Shown here: one piece after another, positions 27,864 to 37,643 of the stretch | How the letters are laid out: each line of letters begins with the position of its first letter | Numbering within the stretch: position 1 is the first letter of the stretch | NCBI RefSeq assembly: GCF_900109495.1 | Contig: NZ_FOAA01000009.1 | Span: forward strand, 1-64,000 | From: Ectothiorhodospira marina | GTDB taxonomy: Bacteria > Pseudomonadota > Gammaproteobacteria > Ectothiorhodospirales > Ectothiorhodospiraceae | Length of the DNA: 64,000 nucleotides | Reading direction: 5' to 3' | Notes under the pieces: generated by a model | What the model was told of the DNA's origin: nothing | Seen by the model: only the letters and a program-made list of their open reading frames with translations | The model's database searches: none | Program-made: the position numbers and the translations under genes

Positions 27864-29027
27864 ATGGCTGACGCCCCCCACGCTGCGCTGGAACTTCGCA
27901 TCATCGATGCCCTTGACCCTACTATCCAGCCGGAGGAATGGGATCATCTGGGCGGCCATGACCACCCCTTCCTCAGCCATGCCTTTCTGTCTGCCCTGGA
28001 GCGGCACGACTGTCTGGGCTCGAAGTTCGGCTGGTATCCCCGCCACATGATCCTGCGGGAGCCGGATGGCACCCTGGTGGCCGCCCTGCCCCTCTATGCC
28101 AAGACCAACAACTACGGCGAGTTCGTCTTTGACTGGGCCTGGGAGCAGGCCTGGCAGCGCTCGGGGCTGGATTATTATCCCAAGCTGGTCTCTGCCATTC
28201 CCTATACCCCGGCCACCGGCCCGCGGCTGCTGGTCCACCCACAGCGCGATGCCGGGGCACTGCGCCAGGCCCTGATCCAGCAGGCCATTGAATTCACCGG
28301 TCGCCAGGGACTCTCCACAACCCATTTCCTGTTCACCGACAGCGAGGACACCCGGGCCTTCAAGGAGATGGGCCTATGCCTGCGCATGGGCTGTCAGTAC
28401 CACTGGCGCAACGATGGTTACCGGGATTTCGATGACTTTCTCGATGGCTTCAGTTCCAAGAAACGCAAGAACGTGAAACGGGAACGTCGCCGTGTGCAGG
28501 AACAGGGGCTGGATGTGCGCATCCTGCATGGGGACGAGGTGGATGATGCGCTTTGGGCGGTGTTCCACCGTTTTTATCTAGCCACCTTCGAGCGCAAGTT
28601 CGGCATCCCCACCCTCACCCTGGACTTCTTTCGGGAGACTGCCCGGACGCTGGGTCGCCAGGTGGTCATGGTGCTGGCGGAGGAAGACGGCCAGCCGGTG
28701 GCGGCGGCCCTGTGCTATCGGGGCAAGGACACCCTCTACGGCCGTTACTGGGGGTGCGAGCAGGATCATGATGGCCTGCATTTCGAGGCCTGCTATTACC
28801 AGGGCATCGACTATTGCATTCGTCATGGCCTGGATCAGTTCGAACCCGGCGCCCAGGGGGAACACAAGATCAGCCGGGGGTTTCTCCCCACCCGTACCTG
28901 GTCTGCCCACTGGGTGGACAACCCCGGCCTGCGAGGCCCGGTGATGGAGTTCTGTCGTCGCGAGGAGGCGGCGATGCGGGAGCAGTGCGAGAAATTGATG
29001 AGCCTGTCGCCGTTCCGGCAGATCTGA
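27864..29027 (+). CDS. FemAB/GNAT-like family protein (peptidogalycan biosynthesis-type)
   Basis: This 387-residue protein belongs to the widespread family related to FemAB and GNAT acyltransferases. Landmarks are HPFLSHAFLSALERHDCLG, LPLYAKTNNYGEFVFDWAWE, YYPKLVSAIPYTPATGPRLL, SSKKRKNVKRERR and FEPGAQGEHKISRGFLPTRT. Database names link it to peptidoglycan or exopolysaccharide, but no activity is established. It lies between trxB and aat on the same strand. The aat neighbour also encodes an aminoacyl transferase of related fold, which may be chance. Confidence 0.8.
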   Translation: MADAPHAALELRIIDALDPTIQPEEWDHLGGHDHPFLSHAFLSALERHDCLGSKFGWYPRHMILREPDGTLVAALPLYAKTNNYGEFVFDWAWEQAWQRSGLDYYPKLVSAIPYTPATGPRLLVHPQRDAGALRQALIQQAIEFTGRQGLSTTHFLFTDSEDTRAFKEMGLCLRMGCQYHWRNDGYRDFDDFLDGFSSKKRKNVKRERRRVQEQGLDVRILHGDEVDDALWAVFHRFYLATFERKFGIPTLTLDFFRETARTLGRQVVMVLAEEDGQPVAAALCYRGKDTLYGRYWGCEQDHDGLHFEACYYQGIDYCIRHGLDQFEPGAQGEHKISRGFLPTRTWSAHWVDNPGLRGPVMEFCRREEAAMREQCEKLMSLSPFRQI

Positions 29028-29030
29028 TGC

Positions 29031-29141
29031 CCCTCTCCCCTGCGGGGAGAGGGGTTGGGGTGAGGGGCTAGGAGCGGCATAGTGCCCGCCTCCCCCCCTC
29101 ATCCCCAGCCCTTCTCCCCCGAGGGGGAGAAGGGGGTGTCT
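29031..29141. repeat. CCCTCTCCC-family hairpin repeats before aat
   Basis: CCCCTCTCCCCTGCGGGGAGAGGGG and CCCTTCTCCCCCGAGGGGGAGAAGGG hairpins are joined by the GTTGGGGTGAGGGG and CATCCCCAG linkers. They begin directly after the preceding stop codon. Confidence 0.8.
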
Positions 29142-29245
29142 GTCGCCGAACCTTGCTTCTTGCAGGTTGAGGAGCTCTTCCCTACAGGAACGCCTGCGGC
29201 GATACTGAGGAACTGACGTTGCAGACTCAAGAGAATGGAGACGCC

Positions 29246-29971
29246 ATGTCTGGCAACAACCAAGTGCAATCCCTCACCTGGCTGCGCCCGGGCCAAACAG
29301 ACGAACCCTTTCCACCGGTGGATCGCGCCCTGCGTGAACCCAACGGGCTGCTGGCGGCAGGCGGGGACCTCAGTCTGCCGCGGCTGCTCAATGCCTACCG
29401 ACACGGCATCTTCCCCTGGTACGAGGCCGGACAGCCCATCCTCTGGTGGTCACCGGATCCCCGCACCGTGATCTACCCCGAGAATGTGCGCGTCAGCCGC
29501 AGCCTCGGAAAGACCCTGCGTCGCGGCGAGTTCACCGTCACCTTCGACCAGGCATTCAACGAAGTGATCAAAGGGTGCGCCGGCCCCCGGCGTGGCGTGG
29601 ACGGCACCTGGATCACCTACGGCATGCAGCAGGCCTTCACGCAGATGCATCGCACCGGCTATGCCCACTCGGTGGAAGTATGGCGGGAAGGGGAACTGGT
29701 GGGCGGCCTGTATGGGGTGACCGTGGGCCGGGTGTTCTTCGGCGAATCCATGTTCAGCCGTGCCACCGATGCCTCCAAGGTGGCCCTGGTGGTGTTGTGC
29801 CGGCATCTGCAGCACTGGGGCTATCCGCTGCTGGACTGCCAGACACCTTCCGAGCACATGAGCCGCATGGGCGCCGAATCCATCTCCCGGGCACGGTTCA
29901 GCGCCCGGCTGGATCAGTTGTGCTCCGTGCCGGGACGCCCCGGACCCTGGGAAGTGGAACCGGGACTCTGA
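29246..29971 (+). CDS. aat: Leucyl/phenylalanyl-tRNA-protein transferase
   Basis: This 241-residue enzyme adds Leu or Phe to N-terminal Arg/Lys of proteins, marking them for ClpS-ClpAP. Family hallmarks are [36 protein letters not shown] and [19 protein letters not shown]. The start at 29246 follows a GGAGAC site 5 nt upstream; an in-frame TTG at 29219 is less likely. It converges with minE 9 bp away. Confidence 0.96.
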   Translation: MSGNNQVQSLTWLRPGQTDEPFPPVDRALREPNGLLAAGGDLSLPRLLNAYRHGIFPWYEAGQPILWWSPDPRTVIYPENVRVSRSLGKTLRRGEFTVTFDQAFNEVIKGCAGPRRGVDGTWITYGMQQAFTQMHRTGYAHSVEVWREGELVGGLYGVTVGRVFFGESMFSRATDASKVALVVLCRHLQHWGYPLLDCQTPSEHMSRMGAESISRARFSARLDQLCSVPGRPGPWEVEPGL

Positions 29972-29980
29972 GGCCCGCCC

Positions 29981-30238
29981 CTACTGCTTGTCACCCAAGG
30001 TGATATTCACCTCCAGAACCTCGCAGTCCCCTTCGCTCTCCAGGTTCATCTGCACCGCATCGTCACCCACCTGGACGTATTTGCGGATCACCTCCAGCAG
30101 CTCCTTGTGCAGGGCGGGGAGATAATCCGGCCCCGAACGACTGCTGCGCTCCCGGGCCACGATGACCTGCAGGCGCTCCTTGGCCACCTTGGCGCTGGTC
30201 TGTCGCGGGCTCCGGAAATAATCGATGATACCCTTCAT
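29981..30238 (-). CDS. minE: Cell division topological specificity factor MinE
   Basis: This 85-residue protein has an N-terminal amphipathic segment ([10 protein letters not shown]), the anti-MinCD helix ([17 protein letters not shown]) and a C-terminal topological domain ([17 protein letters not shown]). MinE stimulates MinD ATPase and drives pole-to-pole oscillation. ATG at 30238 is chosen with AGAGG 9 nt upstream; a TTG at 30247 overlapping the minD stop is the alternative. It is the last gene of minCDE. Confidence 0.95.
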   Translation of the reverse strand: MKGIIDYFRSPRQTSAKVAKERLQVIVARERSSRSGPDYLPALHKELLEVIRKYVQVGDDAVQMNLESEGDCEVLEVNITLGDKQ

Positions 30239-30243
30239 GACGA

Positions 30244-31053
30244 TCAACCTCTGAACAGGCGTCCGAAGATGCCCTTTTTCTGCGTGGTAATGAAGCGGTG
30301 TGGGCGTTCCTCGCCCAGGAACCGGGCCACGGCATCCCGGTAAGCTTGTCCCGCGTCCGATTCCTTATCCAGCACCACCGGCATCCCGGCATTGGAGGCA
30401 TTGAGCACCGCCTGGGACTCGGGAATCACGCCCAGCATGCCGATGGACAAGATCTCCTGCACATCCTCCACGCTGAGCATCTCGCCCTTCTCCACACGAT
30501 CCGCCGAGTAACGGGTGATCAGCAGGTGAGCCGGCAGGGGATCCTCCCCCTGCTCGGCGCGCCGGGTCTTGCTGGACAGTATGCCCAGCATCCGGTCCGA
30601 GTCACGCACACTGGATACCTCGGGGTTGGTCACCACAATGGCCTCATCGGCAAAATAGGCCGCCATCAGTGCGCCGCGCTCGATGCCGGCGGGGCTATCA
30701 CAGATGATGTAGTCGAACTCCTTGGACAACTCATCCAGGACCGCCTGCACCCCTTCCTGTGTGAGGGCGTCCTTATCCCGGGTCTGGGAGGCCGGGAGGA
30801 TATAAAGGTTCTCGGTGCGCTTGTCCTTGATCAGGGCCTGGCGCAGGTTGGCATCGCCGTTGATGACGTTGACGAAGTCGTACACCACGCGGCGCTCACA
30901 ACCCATGATCAGATCCAGGTTGCGCAGACCCACGTCAAAGTCCACGACGGCGGTCTTGTGCCCCTCCTGGGCGAGGCCGGTGGCGATGGCGGCGGATGTG
31001 GTGGTCTTGCCGACCCCTCCCTTACCCGAGGTAATCACTACAATGCGTGACAT
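30244..31053 (-). CDS. minD: Septum site-determining ATPase MinD
   Basis: This 269-residue ParA/MinD ATPase has the deviant Walker A motif GKGGVGKTT, the switch I region [11 protein letters not shown], the DSPAGIE Walker B region and a C-terminal amphipathic membrane-targeting helix ([11 protein letters not shown]). It recruits MinC to the membrane to block polar division. It lies 30 bp after minC. Confidence 0.98.
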   Translation of the reverse strand: MSRIVVITSGKGGVGKTTTSAAIATGLAQEGHKTAVVDFDVGLRNLDLIMGCERRVVYDFVNVINGDANLRQALIKDKRTENLYILPASQTRDKDALTQEGVQAVLDELSKEFDYIICDSPAGIERGALMAAYFADEAIVVTNPEVSSVRDSDRMLGILSSKTRRAEQGEDPLPAHLLITRYSADRVEKGEMLSVEDVQEILSIGMLGVIPESQAVLNASNAGMPVVLDKESDAGQAYRDAVARFLGEERPHRFITTQKKGIFGRLFRG

Positions 31054-31083
31054 AAAGCCTGCATCTCCTTAAAAGGTTCAGCA

Positions 31084-31833
31084 CTAGATTTCCGAGATCT
31101 TGATGGTCTCACCGGACAGGGTGATCAGGCGGTTATCCCCCCGCTCCGAGTCCAGGATATCCTCTGCAATGCGGTAGTGTCCGGCAATGGATACCAATTC
31201 TGCATCCAGACGCCGACAAAAGATGCGTGCCGACTCCAGCCCGCGCACACCAGCCAGGGCCTTGCCCCGGAGCGGGCCATACACATGAATATGCCCATCG
31301 GCCAGTACCTCCGCCCCCGCCGATACGGCCCCAGTGATGATCAGGTCGCCCCCGCGGGCATACACCTGCTGTCCGGAGCGCACCGGTTGGTTGACCACCA
31401 GGGAGGGCGTATGGGGCGCCGGCGCCGCGGGGGCGGGCTCCGCAGGCGTCTCCGGGGTGCTTTCGGCCGCCGGAGGCGGTGCCGGCCGCAGCGGCACCTC
31501 GCTACCAGCGCGAGGACCAAGCACGATCAGCGGCAGACCGGTACGGTCGGCCAGCGGTGCCGAAGCCTCGCTATGCAGTAATCCGATCAGCTTCAGGCCA
31601 TGCTGGCGCACCGTTTCCAGTACCGAGAGCAGGTCCTGAGCCGATGTACCGGCCATGGCATCCATATCGACCACCACGGGCATGTCACGCATGAGGTCCG
31701 GGGCCTCCTGCATGCGGGCCTCCAGGGCCTCCTGTAGCACCGCCGGTTCGGCCGGCTGCAGCTTCAGGATGGAGACCAGGATCATTCGGCCCTTGAACTC
31801 GATCGGCTGGATAGGGCTGGGGTTGGCACTCAT
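31084..31833 (-). CDS. minC: Septum site-determining protein MinC
   Basis: This 249-residue inhibitor of FtsZ assembly has an N-terminal FtsZ-binding domain (about 1-105) and a Pro/Ala-rich linker (about 112-145). The C-terminal beta-helix (QPVRSGQQVYARGGDLIITG, SAGAEVLADGHIHVYG) binds MinD. It is the first gene of minCDE; about 230 bp to the divergent sulfide oxidoreductase gene should hold both promoters. Confidence 0.95.
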   Translation of the reverse strand: MSANPSPIQPIEFKGRMILVSILKLQPAEPAVLQEALEARMQEAPDLMRDMPVVVDMDAMAGTSAQDLLSVLETVRQHGLKLIGLLHSEASAPLADRTGLPLIVLGPRAGSEVPLRPAPPPAAESTPETPAEPAPAAPAPHTPSLVVNQPVRSGQQVYARGGDLIITGAVSAGAEVLADGHIHVYGPLRGKALAGVRGLESARIFCRRLDAELVSIAGHYRIAEDILDSERGDNRLITLSGETIKISEI

Positions 31834-32063
31834 GGGGATTTGTCCGGCAGATCGGCCAGCGTTGCCAGCCTTTGAGGATGTATTGAATCTATCGAGGCGC
31901 GCATTGTAACGGTTTGCTGGATTGTACGCGCCGACAACATGATAATATGCTTATACTATAAAGCGAGTCCCACAGCCGCCGTGGTGAGTGCCATCGCCAC
32001 CATGCAGGTCGTCCGTTCGACCCTCCCCCGGCTGACCACTTAGAGGTATGGAGCGAAGTATCA

Positions 32064-33425
32064 ATGAGTCAAAAAGACAAGCACATCCAATCAGCCGTCC
32101 AGCGGGCGCTGGGCAATGAGGGCCTTTCCCGGCGCGATTTCCTGCGCCTCTCGGGAGGCGGGGCCCTGCTGGCCGGCGCCGCCTCCAGCGGCCTGCTCTA
32201 CCCCGGCGCGGCACGCGCCGTGCCCACCAACGCCCGCATCGTCATTGTGGGTGCCGGTGCCGCGGGCCTGTCATGTGCCACCCGCCTGAGTCGCGAACTG
32301 GACGGCGCCCAGATCACACTGATCGACCGTCGCGAAGAACACTATTACCAGCCTGGCTTCACCCTGGTGGGCACCGGCGTATGGGGTGTTGCCAAGACCA
32401 CGGACAAGAACAGCCGTTATATCCCCTCCGGCGTGAGCTGGATTCAAGACATGGTGGCTGAATACGATCCGGACAACAACCGGGTGATCACCGACGATGG
32501 GCGCACCGTGGAATACGACTATTTGATGGTGGCCACCGGACTTCAAATCAACTACACCGACATCGAAGGCATGTCCACGGACCTGATCGGCCAACGCGGT
32601 GTGGGCTGCGTGTATGACCGCCCGGACCACGCGCAACGCACCTGGGGTGTGATTGATCATTTCGTGGACAACGGTGGCGTGGGCCTGTTCACTCGCCCGC
32701 CGGGCGCCATCAAGTGCGCCGGTGCGCCGCTGAAGGTGACCATGCTCACCGAGAGCCGCATGAAGGAACGTGGCACCCGGGATCGAGCCGAGATGCACTA
32801 CCTGCCACCGGGGGCCGGCCTTTTTTCCCAACCCGATGCCGACGACTTCCTGAGCAAGCACTTCCCGGAACGCGGCATAGAGATCCATTGGGACCACCCG
32901 CTCAGAGCCATCGACCCGGACGCCAAGACCGCCACCTTCGCAACCCCGCTGGGTGACGAAACCCTGGATTACGACTTCATCCACGTGGTGCCGCCCATGA
33001 GCGCACCAGACTCGCTGCGCGAGAGTGAACTGGCGGCTCAGGAAGCCCCGTTCCAGGGCTGGCTGGAGGTGGATCGCCACACCCTCCAACACAACCGTTA
33101 TCCCAATGTCTTTGGCGCCGGCGACATCAACGGTGTGCCCATAGGCAAAACGGCGGCCAGCGTGAAGTCCCAGGTCCCCGTGGCCGTGGAGAACATGATT
33201 CAGGCCATCCAGGGCCGGGAGAACTCAGCCCGCTACGACGGCTATACCTCCTGCCCATTGATCACGGAACTGGGCAAGGCCATCCTGGTGGAGTTTGATT
33301 ACGACCTGAACATGAAACCCTCCTTCCCCTTCATCAGCCCCTACGAGGAACACTGGGTGCCGTGGGTCATGAAGGATCGTCTCCTGCTGGCTGCCTACCG
33401 TGCCATGCTGCGCGGCCGTATCTGA
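32064..33425 (+). CDS. Sulfide:quinone oxidoreductase-like flavoprotein with Tat signal
   Basis: This 453-residue protein has an N-terminal twin-arginine signal (SRRDFLRLSGGG plus a hydrophobic stretch, ending near ARA). It also has an FAD motif (IVIVGAGAAGLSCATRLS), the family motif YYQPGFTLVGTGVW, and the C-terminal FAD motif NVFGAGDING. Cys182, Cys218 (IKCAGAP) and Cys397 fit the three-cysteine pattern of sulfide:quinone oxidoreductases rather than flavocytochrome c sulfide dehydrogenase. It should oxidise sulfide to polysulfide and pass electrons to quinone on the periplasmic face. Most such enzymes lack a cleavable Tat signal, so export is notable. It forms a probable operon with a small membrane protein 27 bp downstream. 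Confidence 0.85.
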   Translation: MSQKDKHIQSAVQRALGNEGLSRRDFLRLSGGGALLAGAASSGLLYPGAARAVPTNARIVIVGAGAAGLSCATRLSRELDGAQITLIDRREEHYYQPGFTLVGTGVWGVAKTTDKNSRYIPSGVSWIQDMVAEYDPDNNRVITDDGRTVEYDYLMVATGLQINYTDIEGMSTDLIGQRGVGCVYDRPDHAQRTWGVIDHFVDNGGVGLFTRPPGAIKCAGAPLKVTMLTESRMKERGTRDRAEMHYLPPGAGLFSQPDADDFLSKHFPERGIEIHWDHPLRAIDPDAKTATFATPLGDETLDYDFIHVVPPMSAPDSLRESELAAQEAPFQGWLEVDRHTLQHNRYPNVFGAGDINGVPIGKTAASVKSQVPVAVENMIQAIQGRENSARYDGYTSCPLITELGKAILVEFDYDLNMKPSFPFISPYEEHWVPWVMKDRLLLAAYRAMLRGRI

Positions 33426-33452
33426 TTCACGTTGCAAATTTAGGAGCAAGCA

Positions 33453-33911
33453 ATGGCCTTTTCATTCGTCGGTATTCTGGCTGTGGTTCTGGAATTTTTT
33501 CGCGGGTGGTTATGGGTGCTGGTCCCGCTGGTGATCCTGGATCTTGTCCTGCTGGGTCTGTTCTTCAAACGCACGGTGGGTCGTCGCCGCAAGTTTTCCC
33601 TGCCCTTCAAGTCCTCCCTCGGCTTTGGGGTGTTCACCTTCGTGATGGCCTTGATCACGCTGCCGGGGATTACCCGCTCCAGTTGGGAGATGCTGTCGGG
33701 GGCAGTGGATTACCTGGCACTGATCGGTGCAAGTGTCGGTTTCGGGGTATTATTCGCCATCCTGTCCTTCCCGGTGATGCTGCATCTGGTGGGTATCGGT
33801 GCCAAGGTGAAGCCTGAACAGCAAGCCACGCGTCAGACACCTCCCCCCGCCCAGAAGGACTCGCCCACAGAGCCCCAAGGCACGGCAGAGCCTCAGCAAT
33901 CCCAAGGCTAA
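33453..33911 (+). CDS. Small membrane protein encoded behind sulfide:quinone oxidoreductase
   Basis: This 152-residue protein has about four hydrophobic segments (FVGILAVVLEFF, WLWVLVPLVILDLVLLGLFF, LGFGVFTFVMALITLP, LALIGASVGFGVLFAILSFP). The hydrophilic tail (about 120-152) is rich in Pro, Gln and Thr. GGAG lies just before the ATG. I do not recognise a named family with confidence. The tight spacing to the sulfide:quinone oxidoreductase suggests a membrane anchor or quinone-side partner, which is inference. Confidence 0.7.
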   Translation: MAFSFVGILAVVLEFFRGWLWVLVPLVILDLVLLGLFFKRTVGRRRKFSLPFKSSLGFGVFTFVMALITLPGITRSSWEMLSGAVDYLALIGASVGFGVLFAILSFPVMLHLVGIGAKVKPEQQATRQTPPPAQKDSPTEPQGTAEPQQSQG

Positions 33912-33923
33912 GCCCCGACCGTT

Positions 33924-34102
33924 GTGGGAGCGGGCCTGCCCGCGAATGACGGCCCCAGGCTCAGTGCCAACGCCTTTCGCGGCCGAGGGCCGCTCCCACA
34001 AGGTCAAGGCCACACGGCCCTTCGTGGGAGCGGGCCTGCCCGCGAAGGGCGCCCCCCAGGCTCAGTGCCAACCCCTTTCGCGGCCAAAGGCCGCTCCCAC
34101 AA
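33924..34102. repeat. GTGGGAGC-family tandem hairpin repeats, two copies
   Basis: Two copies of GTGGGAGCGGGCCTGCCCGCGAA begin at 33924 and 34024. Each is closed by TTTCGCGGCC...GGCCGCTCCCAC, a 100-bp period. The copies differ by a few bases. They fill much of the 297-bp gap before yjbQ. Confidence 0.85.
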
Positions 34103-34208
34103 GGTAAAGGCCACCCGGCCGGGAAGCGCTTGTGGCTGTGTTTGACAACTTGACAGCCTCTCCCCCCCCGGCTAGGTTTCTCCCACCCTTCCCATTGCCG
34201 GGCCCCTC

Positions 34209-34637
34209 ATGAAGATCCGCCATCACGAACTGCCCCTGGCCACCGAGGCCCCCATCCAGATCGTGGATGTCACCCAGCCGGTCCGTGACCTGTTCGCCGA
34301 CAGCGGCATTCGCGATGGCATCGTTACCCTGATCTCGCGACACACCACCGCCTATGTGAACCTCAATGAGCAAGAGCCCATGCTCCAGCAGGACATGCTC
34401 ACCCATCTCAAACGCTTGGTACCCCGCGACGGGGACTACCTGCATAACGAAAACCCGGTGGATGGCCGGGACAACGCCCACGCCCATCTCATGGGGCTGT
34501 TCATGAACGCATCGGAGACCATTCCCATCGTCAATGGCGAACTGCGCCTGGGCAGTTGGCAATCCATCTTCTTCATCGAACTGGACGGCCCCCGAGCGGA
34601 GCGCCGTCTGTCCGTCCATTTCATGGGGACCGAGTAA
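34209..34637 (+). CDS. yjbQ: YjbQ family protein (UPF0047)
   Basis: This 142-residue protein carries the family signature [17 protein letters not shown], the [20 protein letters not shown] histidine-rich segment and [18 protein letters not shown]. Relatives show weak thiamine-phosphate synthase activity in vitro, but the physiological role is unsettled. It ends 5 bp before the RuBisCO-like protein gene, so the two are co-transcribed; no ribosome-binding site of strength is visible between them. Confidence 0.92.
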   Translation: MKIRHHELPLATEAPIQIVDVTQPVRDLFADSGIRDGIVTLISRHTTAYVNLNEQEPMLQQDMLTHLKRLVPRDGDYLHNENPVDGRDNAHAHLMGLFMNASETIPIVNGELRLGSWQSIFFIELDGPRAERRLSVHFMGTE

Positions 34638-34642
34638 CGCCC

Positions 34643-35938
34643 ATGCAGGCCTCCGACATCGACGGCTTTTTTGCCGAAGCCGACCAGATCGATCTGGAAA
34701 AACACCTCATTCTGGAATACACCCTGGAATGCGTGGGTGACCCGCGCACCGCCGCCGCGCATCTGTGCAGCGAGCAATCCACGGCCCAGTGGAAACGGGT
34801 GGACGTGGACGAGGATCTGCGGCCGCGTTTTGGGGCCAAGGTGCTGGAACTGGAGATCATCGAGGAGCGCGAGGCCCTGAGCTATCCCGTGCAGCATGCG
34901 GCCCAGGGCAGGATCTTCGCCTGCCGCGTGAAGATCGCTCATCCTCATGAAAACTTCGGGCCGCGCATCCCCAACCTGATCTCGGCCGTGCTGGGGGAAG
35001 GGCCTTTCTTTACCCCCGGTATCCCGCTGATCAAGCTGCAGGACATCCACTTTCCCAACAGCTACCTGACCCACTTTCAGGGCCCCAGGTTTGGGGTGCA
35101 GGGGCTGCGCGACCAGCTCAATGCCCATGACCGCCCCCTGTTCTTTGGTGTCATCAAGCCGAACATCGGCCTGCCACCGGATGCCTTTTCAAAGATCGGC
35201 CACGAGGCGTGGCTGGGGGGGCTGGACATCGCCAAGGACGACGAGATGCTGGCGGATCCGGACTGGTCGCCCCTCACCGAGCGCTGCGAGCACCTGGGCC
35301 ACGCCCGCCGGGCGGCTGAAGAGGCCACTGGCACACCCAAGATCTACCTGGCCAACATCACCGACGAGGTGGACCGGCTGCTGGAACTCCACGATGCAGC
35401 GGTGGCCCGGGGTGCCAATGCCCTGCTGGTCAATGCCCTCCCCGTGGGCCTGTCTGGCGTGCGCATGTTGCGCAAGCATACCCAGGTACCGCTGATCGCC
35501 CATTTCCCCTTCATTGCCGCCTTCAGCCGCCTGCCCCACTACGGCGTGCACAGCCGGGTGATGACCCGCCTGCAGCGTCTGGCCGGCTTTGATTCGGTGA
35601 TCATGCCCGGCTTTGGCCCTCGCATGATGACCACCGACGAGGAGGTGCGCGACAACATCCGCGCCTGTCTGGAACCCATGGGCCCCATCAAGCCCTGCCT
35701 GCCGGTCCCCGGCGGCAGTGATTCGGCAGCGACACTCAAGCGGGTGTATGACAAGGTGGGCAGCGTGGATTTCGGCTTTGTCCCCGGCCGGGGCGTTTTC
35801 GGCCATCCCATGGGGCCCCGCGCCGGCGCCACCAGCATCCGCCAGGCCTGGGACGCCATCGCCGCCGGTATCGACGTGCACGCCCACGCCCGGAACCACC
35901 CGGAACTGGCGGCCGCCCTCAAGGCCTTTGGTGAGTAA
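34643..35938 (+). CDS. RuBisCO-like protein, form IV (IV-Photo type)
   Basis: This 431-residue protein matches the RuBisCO-like protein of Chlorobaculum tepidum along its whole length, for example [45 protein letters not shown] as LVNALPVGL, and [18 protein letters not shown]. The carbamate segment is retained (AKDDE, 198-201), but IKPKLG has become IKPNIG and the loop-6 GKLEGDR is replaced, so it cannot fix CO2. The Chlorobaculum protein is linked to thiosulfate oxidation and oxidative stress. The ATG at 34643 follows the yjbQ stop by 5 nt. A large hairpin terminator follows. Confidence 0.93.
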   Translation: MQASDIDGFFAEADQIDLEKHLILEYTLECVGDPRTAAAHLCSEQSTAQWKRVDVDEDLRPRFGAKVLELEIIEEREALSYPVQHAAQGRIFACRVKIAHPHENFGPRIPNLISAVLGEGPFFTPGIPLIKLQDIHFPNSYLTHFQGPRFGVQGLRDQLNAHDRPLFFGVIKPNIGLPPDAFSKIGHEAWLGGLDIAKDDEMLADPDWSPLTERCEHLGHARRAAEEATGTPKIYLANITDEVDRLLELHDAAVARGANALLVNALPVGLSGVRMLRKHTQVPLIAHFPFIAAFSRLPHYGVHSRVMTRLQRLAGFDSVIMPGFGPRMMTTDEEVRDNIRACLEPMGPIKPCLPVPGGSDSAATLKRVYDKVGSVDFGFVPGRGVFGHPMGPRAGATSIRQAWDAIAAGIDVHAHARNHPELAAALKAFGE

Positions 35939-35941
35939 AGA

Positions 35942-36006
35942 GAAAAAAGGGGACAGATTTATTTTCCGGCCCGGAGGGCCAGAAAATAAATCTGTCCCCT
36001 TTTTTC
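35942..36006. terminator. Perfect 25-bp inverted repeat, bidirectional terminator
   Basis: The arms 35942-35966 and 35982-36006 are perfectly complementary over 25 bp, including AAAAAAGGGGACAGATTT and its mirror. A second small stem (GGCCC/GGGCC) lies in the loop. T-runs exist on both strands, so it can terminate the RuBisCO-like gene and the convergent chemoreceptor gene; it overlaps the stop codon of the latter. Confidence 0.85.
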
Positions 36007-37585
36007 AGTGAATACGATCCCAGAACTGGCCGGCCAGCACCTCCAGGTGCTCGGATAGTTGGGTGAGCTCCTCGGCGGCCTGCTCGATATTGACGATGGC
36101 TTCGGCATTGCCATCCGCGGAATGACGGATGTTGGTGATGCTGCGATTGATTTCCTCGCTGACGGCGCTCTGCTCGTCCACCGCCGTGGCGATCTGCACG
36201 CTCATCTCGGTAATGGAACTGACACTGCGGGCGATCTCCTCCAGGGACTGGGCCGCCTCATCGGCCTGACGGACACTGCGCCCGGCCTGTTCCTGGCTCT
36301 GACCCATCACCTGAACAGAAGACTGGGCACCGGCCTGAAGCCTTTCGATCATGCTCTGGATCTCCTGGGTGGCGTTCTGCGTGCGGGCTGCCAGGCTGCG
36401 TACCTCGTCAGCCACCACGGCAAACCCACGCCCCTCCTCGCCAGCGCGAGCTGCCTCAATGGCGGCATTCAGGGCCAGTAGATTGGTCTGCTCGGCAATC
36501 CCCTGGATCACCTCCACCACTGTACTGATCTCCTCGGTGCGATGTTCCAGTTCATGAATCGCCTGGGTCGCCCGTTCCACCTCGTCCGAGAGGTGACCGA
36601 TGGCCTCGCCGGTGGACACCACCACACGTCGCCCACTGTCGGCACTGGTATCTGCCTCCTCGGCCGAACGGGCAGTATGCTGGGCATTGCGCGCCACTTC
36701 CTGCACGCTGGCGGCCATCTCGTTCACGGCGGTGGCCACCTGATCGGTCTCGGCCTGCTCACGCAGGATCTCCTGTCGCGTTTGTTCGATGACACCCACC
36801 ATATCCTTGATCTGCCGCGACAGCCGGCGAGCGGCCTCGGCCACACGACCCACAGCGGCTCCGGTCTCGGTGGCCAGCATGCGCATGGCAAACTGGATCT
36901 CTCCCACCTCATCCACACGGCCGGTATAGACATACTGACACAGCGGGTTACGCACGACCGAACGAGCCTGCGCCTGCAGTCGGGCCAGGGGGCGGGTCAC
37001 CCACCCAGCCCACCCAGCGGCCAGTGCCACAAACAGCAGTACCGGGACCAGTGTCTGAATCGCTGGCGCGCCCATCAAGATCCCACCAAGCCAGCCCAGC
37101 ATACCCGCCAACCCCACAGCCCCGAGCAGGCGCATACGCAATCCGGGCATGGGCCAGCGCAAGACCCAGGGCGTCTGACCGGCCATCACCTCGGCATACA
37201 GCCTGTCGGCGCGCTCCACACACTCCCGGGGAGGACGGGTGCGCACGGATTGGTATTCGGTGATGCGACCATTGTGACGAATCGGTGTGACATAGGCACT
37301 CACCCAGTAATGATCGCCGTTCTTGCAGCGATTTTTTACCAGCCCCATCCAGGACTGCCCACCCTTGATGGTGTCCCAAAGATTCTGGAAGGCCGCGGGG
37401 GGCATATCCGGGTGACGGACGATATTGTGATTCTGACGCAGCAATTCATCAGCCGAAAAACCGCTGATGTCCACGAAATCATCATTCACATCGGTGATCG
37501 TGCCCTTGGCGTCAGTGGTGGACAGGATGTTGACGTTGGCGGAAAAGGTCTTCTCCCGCCCGGTAACCGGTAGATTCTTCTTCAT
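36005..37585 (-). CDS. Aer-like PAS chemoreceptor, paralogue 1
   Basis: This 526-residue methyl-accepting chemotaxis protein has an N-terminal PAS domain (about 20-120). It carries the FAD-pocket motif NIVRHPDMP and [19 protein letters not shown], as in the redox sensor Aer. Two membrane segments follow (about 148-200), then a HAMP-like region. The signalling hairpin [34 protein letters not shown] is split here by the tip. It probably reports redox or energy state to CheA. It is adjacent and co-directional to a paralogue of identical length. Confidence 0.92.
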   Translation of the reverse strand: MKKNLPVTGREKTFSANVNILSTTDAKGTITDVNDDFVDISGFSADELLRQNHNIVRHPDMPPAAFQNLWDTIKGGQSWMGLVKNRCKNGDHYWVSAYVTPIRHNGRITEYQSVRTRPPRECVERADRLYAEVMAGQTPWVLRWPMPGLRMRLLGAVGLAGMLGWLGGILMGAPAIQTLVPVLLFVALAAGWAGWVTRPLARLQAQARSVVRNPLCQYVYTGRVDEVGEIQFAMRMLATETGAAVGRVAEAARRLSRQIKDMVGVIEQTRQEILREQAETDQVATAVNEMAASVQEVARNAQHTARSAEEADTSADSGRRVVVSTGEAIGHLSDEVERATQAIHELEHRTEEISTVVEVIQGIAEQTNLLALNAAIEAARAGEEGRGFAVVADEVRSLAARTQNATQEIQSMIERLQAGAQSSVQVMGQSQEQAGRSVRQADEAAQSLEEIARSVSSITEMSVQIATAVDEQSAVSEEINRSITNIRHSADGNAEAIVNIEQAAEELTQLSEHLEVLAGQFWDRIH

Positions 37586-37643
37586 GGTTTGCCTCCGGTA
37601 CGGGCAAGGACCGGGTATGAAAAGGAGTGCTTCACGTCAGTCA

